The notes under the pieces: model-generated
Told to the model about the DNA's origin: nothing
Databases searched by the model: none
Seen by the model: only the letters and a program-made list of their open reading frames with translations
Made by a program: the position numbers and the translations under genes
NCBI RefSeq assembly: GCF_004216695.1
Contig: NZ_SGXC01000001.1
Location: 558,001 to 622,000 of the forward strand
Source: Pigmentiphaga kullae
Lineage (GTDB): Bacteria > Pseudomonadota > Gammaproteobacteria > Burkholderiales > Burkholderiaceae_B
Length of the DNA stretch: 64,000 nt
Direction of reading: 5' to 3'
Shown: positions 19,705 through 28,198 of the stretch, piece by piece
Numbering within the stretch: the first letter of the stretch is position 1
Layout of the letters: every line of letters starts with the position of its first letter

Positions 19705-20673
19705 ATGACAACCCTGCGTACCGCGCTGGCCGCGCTCCTGGCCCTGACCGCGACGGCCCCCGCCGCTGCGGCCGATTTCCCCAGCCACCCCATCAATCTC
19801 GTCGTGCCCTTCGCCGCGGGCGGCACGACCGACCTGCTGGCCCGCACGGTCGCCGGCGGCATGAGCCGGCAACTGGGCCAGGCGGTGGTCGTCATCAACC
19901 GCCCGGGCGCCGGCACGGTGGTGGCCGCGCAGTCGGTGGCCAAAGCGCCGGCCGATGGCCATACGCTGCTGGTCGCCAGCAACGCCACGCTGGCCATCAA
20001 CCCCCTGCTGATGAAGGACGTGGGTTATTCGCCCACCGATTCCTTCGGCTACGTCTCGCTGCTGGGCAGCGTGCCCAACGTGGTCGTCGCCCGTCCCGAC
20101 GCCCCGTGGACCACCCTGGTCCAGGCGCTGGACCAGGCGCGCGAGCGCCCCAAGGGGCTGGCCTACGGCTCGATGGGCGCCGGCACGTCGAACCAGATCG
20201 GCATGGAACTGGTGGGCCTGCAACGGTCGGCCACCCTGCTGCACGTGCCCTACAAGGGCAGCGCGCCCGCGCTGGTGGACCTGATGGGCGGCAACGTCGA
20301 CGTGGTGGTGGACACTCTGGCCGCCACGCTGCCGCAGGTGCGGGCCGGCAAGCTCAAGGCCCTGGCCATCCTGAGCGCCAGGCGCTCGCCGCTGGCGCCC
20401 GAGATCGGCACCGCGCAGGAACAGGGCGCGGGCGAGGTCGACCTGTACTCGTGGTTCGGCATCGTCGCGCCCGCCGGCACGCCCGGTCCGGTCATCGGCC
20501 GCCTGAACGCCGCCGTGCGCGCGGCACTGGCCGACCCCGGCGTCGCTGCCACACTGAAGCAGGCGGCCATCGAACCTTCGGGTTCGACGCCGGCCCAGTT
20601 CGCCGAGTTCGCCACCCGGCAGCGCGAGCTGTATGCCCGTATCATCGAACGCACCCGGATCACGCTCAACTGA
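19705..20673 (+). CDS. Bug/TctC-family periplasmic solute-binding receptor
   Basis: 322 residues with a Sec signal peptide (TTLRTALAALLALTATAPAA, cleaved after AAA). Landmarks: [45 protein letters not shown] and HVPYKGSAPALVDLM. The first ATG is preceded by GGTGGAG, so the start is secure. A RidA-like gene starts eight bases after the stop and must be co-transcribed, hinting at a ligand whose breakdown gives a reactive enamine or imine, such as an amino or nitrogenous acid. No membrane permease partner is nearby. Confidence 0.92.
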   Translation: MTTLRTALAALLALTATAPAAAADFPSHPINLVVPFAAGGTTDLLARTVAGGMSRQLGQAVVVINRPGAGTVVAAQSVAKAPADGHTLLVASNATLAINPLLMKDVGYSPTDSFGYVSLLGSVPNVVVARPDAPWTTLVQALDQARERPKGLAYGSMGAGTSNQIGMELVGLQRSATLLHVPYKGSAPALVDLMGGNVDVVVDTLAATLPQVRAGKLKALAILSARRSPLAPEIGTAQEQGAGEVDLYSWFGIVAPAGTPGPVIGRLNAAVRAALADPGVAATLKQAAIEPSGSTPAQFAEFATRQRELYARIIERTRITLN

Positions 20674-20681
20674 CGGCCGCC

Positions 20682-21104
20682 ATGCATCCCTACGTCTCTT
20701 TCATCAATCCCACCCGCCTGCCCGCCCCCAACGGCTTCACCCACGTCGCCGTCGCCCCGGTGGACCGGCTGATCGTCGTCTCGGGCCAGGTGGCCTACGC
20801 GTCGGACGGCAGCATCGTCGGCAAGGGCGACCTGGCCGCCCAGACCCGGCAGGTGTTCGAGAACCTGGCGACGGCGCTCGAGGCAGCCGGCTCGGCGCTG
20901 ACCTACGCGGTCAAGCTCAATTACTTCGTGCGCGACCTGACCGAGGAAGCGGTGGCGACCATACGGCGCGTGCGCGCGCCGTACCTGGACGCCGGCCAGC
21001 CTCCGGCCAGCACGCTGGTGGGCGTGGCCGCGCTGGCCAAGCCCGACCTGCTGCTGGAAGTCGAGTGCCTGGCGCTGCTGCCGCCTCAGTATCCGTCGGA
21101 ATAA
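20682..21104 (+). CDS. RidA/YjgF/YER057c/UK114-family protein
   Basis: 140 residues, the normal subunit size of this trimeric family. It shows the typical core SGQVAYASDGSIVGKGDLAA, the helix QTRQVFENLATALEAAG, and the conserved end PASTLVGVAALAKPDLLLEV. RidA proteins hydrolyse reactive 2-aminoacrylate-type imines; others in the superfamily deaminate aminomuconate or cleave ureido acids. The expected arginine (Arg105 in E. coli RidA) is not at its usual place (PPASTLVGV in place of PARxxVxV), so this may be a Rid subgroup with another reaction. Its 3' end overlaps the Crp/Fnr gene on the other strand by 19 bases. Confidence 0.88.
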   Translation: MHPYVSFINPTRLPAPNGFTHVAVAPVDRLIVVSGQVAYASDGSIVGKGDLAAQTRQVFENLATALEAAGSALTYAVKLNYFVRDLTEEAVATIRRVRAPYLDAGQPPASTLVGVAALAKPDLLLEVECLALLPPQYPSE

Positions 21105-21769
21105 AGCCGGGCCAGCCGCGCCACGTCGGGCACGCTCAGCCCGCCCCGCGTGCGCAGGACCAGGCCGGCGCGCTCCAGGGCGGCCAGCCTCAGGCTGGCC
21201 CAGGTGCGGCTGATGCCGGCCATCTTGGCCAGGTCCGCGCGGGTCACGCCCGCGATCTCGGCGCCATGCCCGTCGTAGCCGGGCGCGGCCAGCGCGAGAT
21301 CGTGCAGGATGCGCGCCAGCTTCGCCGTGGCCGAATCCAGTGCCCTGGGACCGGACCGCGCGATGCTGTTGGTCGCCAGCATGGCGGCCACGCGCGCCAC
21401 GTTGATGGCGAAGGCCGGCACCGTTTCCATCAGCGCCAGCAGGTCCGCCCGCTCCATGGCCAGCAGCGACGCCGGTTCCAGCGCCTGGCACGATATCGCG
21501 CGGGGCTGGTCCAGCAGCGTGCTCAGCAGCCCCAGGGTCTGGCCGGACGACCAGACGGCCGTGGTGAATTCCTCGCCCGACGGCGCCAGGTGATAGGTGC
21601 GCAGCCGGCCCGCGCGTATCACCCACAGGCGCGGACTGGGGTCCCCCTGCGCGAACAAGGTCTGGCCGCGCACCAGCTCGCGCGCCGTCATGCGGCCGCG
21701 CACGGCCCGCGCCTGCGCATCGGACAGGCGTTCCAGCAGCAACGAAAAAGCGGTATCGGGCGAGCTCAT
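21086..21769 (-). CDS. Crp/Fnr-family transcriptional regulator
   Basis: 227 residues. A cyclic-nucleotide-type beta-roll sensor occupies about 10-120 (RGQTLFAQGDPSPRLWVIRA), then the dimerisation helix and a winged helix-turn-helix (VTRADLAKMAGISRTWASLR). The N-terminal cysteines of FNR are absent, so it is not an oxygen-sensing Fe-S protein; the ligand is unknown. It is divergent from the cyclopropane fatty acid synthase with 110 bases between, and converges on the RidA-like gene with overlapping 3' ends. Control of either neighbour is plausible but no clear binding site was found. Confidence 0.9.
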   Translation of the reverse strand: MSSPDTAFSLLLERLSDAQARAVRGRMTARELVRGQTLFAQGDPSPRLWVIRAGRLRTYHLAPSGEEFTTAVWSSGQTLGLLSTLLDQPRAISCQALEPASLLAMERADLLALMETVPAFAINVARVAAMLATNSIARSGPRALDSATAKLARILHDLALAAPGYDGHGAEIAGVTRADLAKMAGISRTWASLRLAALERAGLVLRTRGGLSVPDVARLARLYSDGY

Positions 21770-21879
21770 GGCGCATTCTTCTAGCCGCCCGAAGAAAAAT
21801 CAACCAAGCCGCATCGCAGGGGATTCATTACACTGGCCGTAGCAGCCCCCTGTCCTGTCGACCCATCGCGGAAACCACG

Positions 21880-23148
21880 ATGCTTCAAACGTACGCGGAA
21901 CGCTTGCTTGCCAACACCCTGAAAGACCTGGTCCGGCGCGGCACGCTGGACGTCACCCTGCCCGACGGCCGCCGGATGAACTTCGGCGACGGCACCGCGC
22001 CGCGCGCCGCCATCCGCTTCACCGACACCCGCGCCGTGCTGGCGCTGCTGATGGACCCCGACCTGCGCCTGGGCGAACTGTTCATGGACGAAAGGCTGGT
22101 GGTCGACGAAGGCAGCATCTACGACGTGCTGGAATTGCTGCTGCGTGATGCCGACGCGGTGCGGCCCGGCGCCGCGGTACGGATGCTGGACACGATGCGC
22201 ATGGCCATACGGCGCTTCCTGCAGAACAACCGCCCCGGCCGCGCCCGGGCCAACGTCGCGCACCACTACGATCTGGACGACCGCCTGTACGCGCTCTTCC
22301 TGGACGACCAGCGTCAGTATTCCTGCGCCTATTTCGAACACCCCGGGCAGGACCTGGAATCGGCGCAGCGGGCCAAGCAGCGCCACATCGCCGCCAAGCT
22401 GCTGCTCGAACCCGGCCACCGCGTGCTGGACATCGGCTGCGGCTGGGGCGGCCTGACACGCTACCTGGTCGAAGTCGCCGGCGCCGGCCACGCCACCGGC
22501 ATCACGCTGTCCGAGGAACAGCTGAAGGGCGCGCGCGAACTGGCCGCCCGCGCCGGCCACCCCCAGGCCTACGACTACCGCCTGGAGGACTACCGCGCGA
22601 CGCCCGGCCGCTTCGACCGGATCGTATCGGTGGGCATGTTCGAGCACGTGGGCGTGGGCTACCACGACGCCTTCTTCCGCAAATGCCACGACCTGCTGAC
22701 GGACGACGGCGTCATGTTGCTGCATTTCATCGGCAACTCCGACGTCCCGGATTTCAACAATCCGTGGATAGAGAAATACATCTTCCCCGGCGGCCACATC
22801 CCGTCGCTGTCGGAGTTCACGCCCGCCATCGAGCGCTCGGGGCTGGTCGTCACCGACATCGAGGTGCTGCGCCTGCACTACGCCAGCACGCTGCGCATAT
22901 GGCGCGACCGCTTCCTGGCGCGGCGGGCCGAGGCCGTGGCGCTCTACGACGAACGCTTCGCCCGCATGTGGGAGTACTACCTGTCGATGTCGGAGACGGC
23001 GTTCCGCTACCAGGACATCGCCATCTTCCAGGTGCAACTGGCGCGGCGCCAGGAAAGCGTGCCGCTGACGCGGGACTACGTGGGCGAGCGCGAGGCCGGG
23101 CTGCGCGAGGCGGAAGCCCGCCTCGGTCTCATGTCTTCAGGAACATGA
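21880..23148 (+). CDS. cfa: Cyclopropane-fatty-acyl-phospholipid synthase
   Basis: 422 residues. The SAM-binding motif LDIGCGWGGLTRYLVE lies near residue 187, with ITLSEEQLKGA after it, then MFEHVG and the family signature FPGGHIPS. An N-terminal helical domain precedes the methyltransferase fold, as in other CFA synthases. The enzyme methylenates double bonds of membrane phospholipids using S-adenosylmethionine (EC 2.1.1.79). Its ATG has only a weak ribosome site (CGGAAA). The gene is divergent from the Crp/Fnr regulator and overlaps the TSUP gene on the opposite strand by 20 bases at its 3' end. It belongs to the CFA/MMAS family; other lipid-modifying paralogues cannot be excluded. Confidence 0.93.
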   Translation: MLQTYAERLLANTLKDLVRRGTLDVTLPDGRRMNFGDGTAPRAAIRFTDTRAVLALLMDPDLRLGELFMDERLVVDEGSIYDVLELLLRDADAVRPGAAVRMLDTMRMAIRRFLQNNRPGRARANVAHHYDLDDRLYALFLDDQRQYSCAYFEHPGQDLESAQRAKQRHIAAKLLLEPGHRVLDIGCGWGGLTRYLVEVAGAGHATGITLSEEQLKGARELAARAGHPQAYDYRLEDYRATPGRFDRIVSVGMFEHVGVGYHDAFFRKCHDLLTDDGVMLLHFIGNSDVPDFNNPWIEKYIFPGGHIPSLSEFTPAIERSGLVVTDIEVLRLHYASTLRIWRDRFLARRAEAVALYDERFARMWEYYLSMSETAFRYQDIAIFQVQLARRQESVPLTRDYVGEREAGLREAEARLGLMSSGT

Positions 23149-23866
23149 AGACGCTCATCGACACGCCCACCAGCACCACGATGGCCCGCATCGCGGCGAC
23201 CGGCACGCGGCGCGCCAGGCGCGCGCCGGCAAACCCGCCCACCGTCGCGCCCACGGCCATCACGCCCGCCTCGCGCCATTCCACCAGCCCGCCCGCCACG
23301 TAGACCACGGCCGCCACGACGGTCAGCACGCCCGACAGCAGGTTCTTGAGTCCGTTGATGGCGCTGAAGCCGCCGGACCGGGACATGCCGAACAAGGCCA
23401 GCAGCATGATGCCCATGCCACCGTTGAAATAGCCGCCATACAGGCTGACGCCGAACAGGCCCGCCGCCGCGGCGCCGGGGGACAGCATCCGGCCGCGCGC
23501 CGTCCGCAGCATGAGTGGCGCGAACAGGAACAGCGCGGTGGCGAACAGCAGCAGCCAGGGCGCCGCGCTCCGGAAGACGCCCCCCGACGTCCACAGCAAC
23601 AGCAGGGCCCCCACGATCCCGCCCGCCAGCGCGATACCCGAGAGGGCCGCCAGCGAACCCGGTGCCGGCTGCGCGATGTCGCGCCGCAGCGCCCACGCGC
23701 CGGTCAGATAGCCGGGCAGCAGCGCCAGCGTGCCGGTGGCGTTGGCCACCGCCGCGGGCATGCCGACGGCAACCAGGGCGGGCAGCGTGAGAAAGCTTCC
23801 TCCGCCGGCTGCGGCGTTGAGCATGCCCGCGCCGAAAGCGGCCGCCAGCAACAGCAGATCCGACAT
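23129..23866 (-). CDS. TSUP/TauE-SafE-family membrane exporter
   Basis: 245 residues with seven to eight hydrophobic spans and the paired family motifs: GMLNAAAGGGSFLTLP in the first half and GVSLYGGYFNGGMGIM in the second. Members export sulfite, sulfoacetate or other small sulfur or organic anions. It is the last gene of the 28.1-23.1 kb minus-strand run, starting ten bases after the FAD oxidase stop, which suggests that the pathway releases an anion to be exported. The ATG at 23866 is used; longer readings enter the oxidase gene. Its 3' end overlaps cfa by 20 bases. Confidence 0.9.
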   Translation of the reverse strand: MSDLLLLAAAFGAGMLNAAAGGGSFLTLPALVAVGMPAAVANATGTLALLPGYLTGAWALRRDIAQPAPGSLAALSGIALAGGIVGALLLLWTSGGVFRSAAPWLLLFATALFLFAPLMLRTARGRMLSPGAAAAGLFGVSLYGGYFNGGMGIMLLALFGMSRSGGFSAINGLKNLLSGVLTVVAAVVYVAGGLVEWREAGVMAVGATVGGFAGARLARRVPVAAMRAIVVLVGVSMSVFMFLKT

Positions 23867-23876
23867 GTGGTCCCCG

Positions 23877-25112
23877 TCATCTGAGCCGCTGGCTGCGCAG
23901 CGGCGCGACGGCGCGCAGGTCCACGCTCGGGACGCGGCCGCCCGCCACGTCGGCAACGATGTTTCCCGTCAGCGCGGCCAGCGTCAGGCCCAGGTGGCCG
24001 TGGCCGTAGGCCAGCAGGACGTGGGGCGCGGCCGGGGCCTGCCCCAGGATGGGACGGCTGTCGGGCACGGAAGGACGCGGCCCCACCCATTTCGATACCG
24101 GCTCGGCGTCCACGCCCTGGACGAACCGCTCCAGCCCGCCGAACACCGGTGCCGCGCGCGCATGGTCGGCCGGCGCATCGGCCTGCGTGAACTCCGCCAC
24201 GCTGGCCATCCGGATACCCGCCGCCATGGGCGTCAGCGCCACCTTGCGCTCCACGATCAGCACCGGCATGCGCAGCGGACTGCTGCCCGCAGGCAGCATG
24301 ACGTGATAGCCGCGCTCGGCCACCAGCGGGATGTCCACCCCCAGCCCCCGGGCCAGCCGGTGGGACCAGGCGCCGGCGGCCAGCACCACGCGATCGGCGC
24401 GCAGGCGTCCATCCTTCGTCCGCACGCCGCCGGCATCGATGCCGGTCGCCTCCGCGCGCAGGATGCGACCGCCCAGCGCTTCGACGCGGGCGGCCAGGCG
24501 CCGCGCCAGCATCAGCGTATCGGTGACGTATCCCATGCCCGGTATCGACATCGCGCCGCCGATGCGATCGGTCAGCGCGGGCTCCATGGCCCGCGCCTCG
24601 TCCACGTCCAGCTGCGTGCTTGCCACGCCCAGGCCGCGGCGCAGTTCGTAGGCTTCCTGCGCCGCCCGCAGCGCCGCCTGCGACCCGAACACGTGCAGGG
24701 CGCCGGACCGGCGCACCAGATCGTTGCCGCCGATGTCGTCCAGCACGGGCTGCCAGGCGTCCCAGGCCTGCGCCATCATCGCCGCCATGGCATGGGTGCC
24801 GGTGCGCGCGCGCTCGGCGGTGCCCTGCGCCAAGAAGCGCGCGAACCACGGAAGATGCCGGACGACATAGCCCGGCCGCACGACCAACGGCCCCTGGGGA
24901 TCGCGCAGCATCCGGACCGTCTGCCCCAGTATGCCGGGCGTGGCCTGCGGGAAGATGGAAGCGATGGCGATGTGGGCGGCGTTGCCGTAGCTCGCCCCTT
25001 CGCCCACGCCGCCACGGTCGATGACCGTCACGGCGTATCCATCCCGCTGCAAGGCGTGGGCGCAGGCCAGGCCAACCAGCCCCGCGCCCAGCACGACGAC
25101 CGAACCGCTCAT
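23877..25112 (-). CDS. FAD-dependent D-amino-acid dehydrogenase/oxidase (DadA-like)
   Basis: 411 residues of the DAO fold. The FAD motif VVVLGAGLVGLACAHALQ is at the N-terminus with EGASYGNAAHIAI shortly after, as in DadA proteins. The C-terminal ARG-like region GPRPSVPDSRPILG and the GHGHLGLTLAALTG motif complete the FAD site. Such enzymes deaminate D-amino acids, glycine or other secondary or primary amines to oxo acids. The start overlaps the M28 peptidase stop by ATGA (25109-25112), and the TSUP gene follows by ten bases. The context suggests oxidation of an amine freed by the peptidase. Confidence 0.88.
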   Translation of the reverse strand: MSGSVVVLGAGLVGLACAHALQRDGYAVTVIDRGGVGEGASYGNAAHIAIASIFPQATPGILGQTVRMLRDPQGPLVVRPGYVVRHLPWFARFLAQGTAERARTGTHAMAAMMAQAWDAWQPVLDDIGGNDLVRRSGALHVFGSQAALRAAQEAYELRRGLGVASTQLDVDEARAMEPALTDRIGGAMSIPGMGYVTDTLMLARRLAARVEALGGRILRAEATGIDAGGVRTKDGRLRADRVVLAAGAWSHRLARGLGVDIPLVAERGYHVMLPAGSSPLRMPVLIVERKVALTPMAAGIRMASVAEFTQADAPADHARAAPVFGGLERFVQGVDAEPVSKWVGPRPSVPDSRPILGQAPAAPHVLLAYGHGHLGLTLAALTGNIVADVAGGRVPSVDLRAVAPLRSQRLR

Positions 25113-26437
25113 GCCCGCGCCTCCGGCCTTGCCCCGTTGCGCAGGCCGGCCAGGTTGTCCGCGCGCAGCGCGTGCCACAGCACGCCCGCGGCCGACGTGG
25201 TGGCGCCGCGCAGGTGGTTCTCGTCCACCAACGCGCGCGTGTCGGCCGGTGTCAGCAGCAGGCGCAGCGCGCTGTCGGGTTCGTCGAAGCCGGCGATCAG
25301 CCGCAGCGCGGGAATGCCGCAAGCCGCGAAATTCGCATGGTCGCTATTGGACATCAGCGGCAGGTGCACACCCAGCGCGCCGCCGGCCAGCGAGGCCCCC
25401 GACCGGGCGAACTCGCCCAGGCGCTCGAACCCAGAGGTCAGCGCGGTCAGGCGCGGCGAGCCCGCCAGCGAATCGAGATTGACGTTGAGCGCCATCGCCG
25501 CGCGCCGCGCTTCGGGCAGCGCCGCCAGCCATTCGCGCGAGCCGTTCAGCGCCCATTCCTCGGCGCTGAACAGGCACACGGTCAGGCCCCGCCGCATGGC
25601 GTGCATGCGGGGCGCGAACGCGCGGGCCAGCGCGATGGCCGCCGCCACGCCGGTCGCATTGTCCAGCGCGCTCTCGGCCAGGGGGTGTCCGTCGATATGC
25701 GCGGAAAGCACGACCCGCTCGTCCGGACGCGCGGCCTGCCCGGCCGGCAGGTCGAGCACCAGCGTGTCGGTGCATGCCCCCGGCAGGTCCGCGCCGACGA
25801 TGCGCAGGTGCACGCGCGCCCCGGGCTGCCGCAACGCCAGCCCGGCCTCGGCCGAGATCCCCATGGCCGGGATGCCCGGTCCGCCCGCGCGTCCGGAAGA
25901 CCCCGACACCGGACCTATTCCCGCCTCGGGCTGAACGACCAGCAGCGCGGCGGCGCCCGCCTGCTGCGCCGCGGCCAGCTTGACGCGGCGATGAACGGTC
26001 TGGGTCGAGAAGGGATACTCGTGCCGCACCATCACCGCGTGGCCGCGCACGCCGTCGCCGGCAGCGGCGATCATCTCGGGCGTGCCCCGCCCGAGGTCCA
26101 GCACAGGCAGCTCGATGCCCGCATCTGGCGTGAACGCGGTCCCCAGCAGCGGAACGGCCTCCAGTTGCCCCCCAACCGGCAGGTGCGTCAGTACGGCATG
26201 GTCGCATCGCCACCCGGCGTAGGGCGTGGATTCGCGCGCGACGGGCCCGAAGGCCGACAACTGTCGTTCGCACCAGTCCTGCGCGGCGCGCTCGCTCGCG
26301 GTCCCCGCCATGCGCCCGCCATGCCGGCACAAGGCCTCGAAGTCGGTCCACAGTTCTTCGTCCCGCCCAAGGCGCGCGGCGATCTCGCCGAAGGCCGCCC
26401 GCTCGGCGGCCCACGCGCCGGTGTCGTCCCGCGTCAT
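25109..26437 (-). CDS. M28-family metallopeptidase with PA-like insert
   Basis: 442 residues without a signal peptide, so probably cytoplasmic. A protease-associated-like region covers about 100-230. The zinc site is complete: SAHIDGH, ESALDN, SAEEW, NVNLDS and MSNSDHANF provide the expected His/Asp/Glu/Asp/His ligands. M28 enzymes are aminopeptidases or amidohydrolases acting on peptides or N-acyl amino acids. It overlaps both neighbours by four bases (the dienelactone hydrolase stop and the oxidase start), so it is translated as part of the operon. The pairing with an amino-acid oxidase suggests that it releases an amine or D-amino acid from a small amide. Confidence 0.87.
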   Translation of the reverse strand: MTRDDTGAWAAERAAFGEIAARLGRDEELWTDFEALCRHGGRMAGTASERAAQDWCERQLSAFGPVARESTPYAGWRCDHAVLTHLPVGGQLEAVPLLGTAFTPDAGIELPVLDLGRGTPEMIAAAGDGVRGHAVMVRHEYPFSTQTVHRRVKLAAAQQAGAAALLVVQPEAGIGPVSGSSGRAGGPGIPAMGISAEAGLALRQPGARVHLRIVGADLPGACTDTLVLDLPAGQAARPDERVVLSAHIDGHPLAESALDNATGVAAAIALARAFAPRMHAMRRGLTVCLFSAEEWALNGSREWLAALPEARRAAMALNVNLDSLAGSPRLTALTSGFERLGEFARSGASLAGGALGVHLPLMSNSDHANFAACGIPALRLIAGFDEPDSALRLLLTPADTRALVDENHLRGATTSAAGVLWHALRADNLAGLRNGARPEARA

Positions 26438-27105
26438 GCCAGGTGCTCGTCAAGGAAGGCGAGCGTGCGCTGCTGCGCCAGGGCCGCCGATTCCGCGTGG
26501 TAAAGATCGCGCTGGTCGCAATTGAAGCCATGTCCGGTGGCATAGAAGTGCACGGCCGCCTCGGGCGCGGCCCGGCCCGGCTCCATCATCTTTTCCCTGG
26601 AGACCAGATGATCGCGCTCGCCCCAGTGCAGCATCATGGGAATGCGCGGCGTCGGCTGGAGCACGGTGGGGATGGCGTTGCCGTAGTACGAGACCGCGCA
26701 CGCGAATCCCGTGCCGCGCGCCGCCGTCACCCAAGCCGCGGTGCCGCCCCAGCAGAAGCCGACGATGCCCACCTTGCCGGCCTGGGCCGCGAACGCGCCG
26801 GCGGCCTCGATGTCCTTGACCGCGTCGTCCCAGTCGATCAGTTTCATCAGGGCCTGCCCCTTGCGGACGTCGTCGTCCCCATACCCCAGGTCCAACCCCG
26901 GCTCGACGCGATCGAAGACGCTGGGTGCAACCGCCAGATAGCCCCAGCCGGCGTACCGGTCGGCCACGCTGCGCATGTGGCTGTTCACGCCGAAGATCTC
27001 GGGCAGGATGACCACGCCCGCGCGGGGCGTGCCCGCCGGCCGGGCCACATAGCCGTCGAATTCGAAACCGTCCGCCGCGGTCAGGCGTATTCGTTCACCG
27101 CTCAT
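26434..27105 (-). CDS. Dienelactone hydrolase-family protein
   Basis: 223 residues, the standard dienelactone hydrolase size. The nucleophile is cysteine in GFCWGG near residue 117, with an acid in GERDHL and histidine in TGHGFNC, giving a Cys-Asp-His triad; the early EIFGVN motif is also family-typical. True members open dienelactone in chlorocatechol breakdown, but many act on other esters and lactones. The ATG at 27105 is fixed by AGGAGGAC eight bases upstream. It follows a Bug receptor and overlaps the M28 peptidase by ATGA. No catechol ring-cleavage genes are adjacent. Confidence 0.92.
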   Translation of the reverse strand: MSGERIRLTAADGFEFDGYVARPAGTPRAGVVILPEIFGVNSHMRSVADRYAGWGYLAVAPSVFDRVEPGLDLGYGDDDVRKGQALMKLIDWDDAVKDIEAAGAFAAQAGKVGIVGFCWGGTAAWVTAARGTGFACAVSYYGNAIPTVLQPTPRIPMMLHWGERDHLVSREKMMEPGRAAPEAAVHFYATGHGFNCDQRDLYHAESAALAQQRTLAFLDEHLA

Positions 27106-27151
27106 CTTGCATGTCCTCCTTGTTCGCACGAACACCTGTTGGTGCCGCCTG

Positions 27152-28120
27152 TCAATCCACTTTGATGCCTGCCTGGGTGGCCACGTCGCGCCAGGCGGCG
27201 AATTCCTTGCTCATCAGGCCGGCGAAAGCGGCCGCGTCGCGCGTCGACGGCGAAATACCCAGCGCCGCGAAGCGTTCGACGATGGCGGGATCGCGCATGG
27301 CCGCTGCCACCGCCTTCGCGATGCGGGCCGATATGTCGGCGGGCAGCCCCGCCGGCGCGATCACGCCCCACCAGTTCAATACATGCACGCCCTGCACCCC
27401 CAGGCGGTCGAACGTGGGGATCTCGGGGAAATCCTTCAGTGGTTCGGGCGATGCAACGGCCAGCGGCCGCAAACGACCGCTCTTGACCAGGGGCATGCCG
27501 GAAGCGGTGCTGGTGAAGATGGCATCCACCTGTCCGGCAATCGTCTCGTTCATGGCGGGCCCCGAACCGCGGTACGGCACGCTGGCCAGCGTGGTCTTGG
27601 TGCGCAGTTGAAGCAGTTCCGCGGCCAGGTGGCCCAGCGAGCCGGGGCCGGCGTTGGCGATGTTCACGGGACGATCGTGCGCCTGCTTGAGGAACGACGG
27701 CAGGTCGGCCGCGCCCGAGGCCGGCACGAACAGCACCAGCGGCGCGGATCCGACCTGGGCGATGGTGGAGAAATCCTTGGCCACGTCGTAGCCCGGCGAC
27801 GTACGCCGCACCGCGGCGTTGAGCACCAGGGCCACGTCGGCCAGCATGATCGTGTAGCCGTCCGGCGCGGAGCGCGCCAGTTGGGTGGCGGCGATCGCCG
27901 TGTTCGCACCCGCGCGGTTGATGACGACGATCGACGCGCCCAGTTGCTTCTGCAGTTGCGGGGCCAGCGCCCGGACGACGATGTCCGAGGCGCCGCCCGG
28001 CGCGTACGGCACGACGAACTCGATGGGCCGGGACGGATAGGAATCGGCCACGGCGGGACCGGCGGCCAGGGCGCCTGCCGCGCCCGCGATGCAAAGACGG
28101 AGAATGGAAAGGGCACGCAT
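27152..28120 (-). CDS. Bug/TctC-family periplasmic solute-binding receptor
   Basis: 322 residues with a Sec signal (RALSILRLCIAGAAGALAAG, cleaved after VADS or nearby). Landmarks: VVPYAPGGASDIVVR, VVINRAGANTAIAA, NAGPGSLGHLAAE and SVPYRGSGPAMNE. ATG 28120 is chosen because it gives the signal peptide directly; the frame runs further but without sense. It is the first gene of the run continuing with dienelactone hydrolase, M28 peptidase, oxidase and TSUP exporter, so it likely binds the compound they degrade. A LysR gene lies 78 bases upstream on the same strand. Confidence 0.92.
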   Translation of the reverse strand: MRALSILRLCIAGAAGALAAGPAVADSYPSRPIEFVVPYAPGGASDIVVRALAPQLQKQLGASIVVINRAGANTAIAATQLARSAPDGYTIMLADVALVLNAAVRRTSPGYDVAKDFSTIAQVGSAPLVLFVPASGAADLPSFLKQAHDRPVNIANAGPGSLGHLAAELLQLRTKTTLASVPYRGSGPAMNETIAGQVDAIFTSTASGMPLVKSGRLRPLAVASPEPLKDFPEIPTFDRLGVQGVHVLNWWGVIAPAGLPADISARIAKAVAAAMRDPAIVERFAALGISPSTRDAAAFAGLMSKEFAAWRDVATQAGIKVD

Positions 28121-28198
28121 GTCACGGACGCCTGAAAGAATGAGAGGCGCCACATTAAGTTCCGCTCCATGGGGGGTCAAACGAAAACTTCGGGACCC

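Noticed and set aside
21770-21879. FNR-type box between the Crp/Fnr gene and cfa
   Set aside because: Only half-sites such as AATCAACC are seen; no TTGAT-N4-ATCAA dyad.
26434-27105. Chlorocatechol pathway role for the dienelactone hydrolase
   Set aside because: No chlorocatechol dioxygenase or maleylacetate reductase nearby; the operon partners are a peptidase and an amine oxidase.
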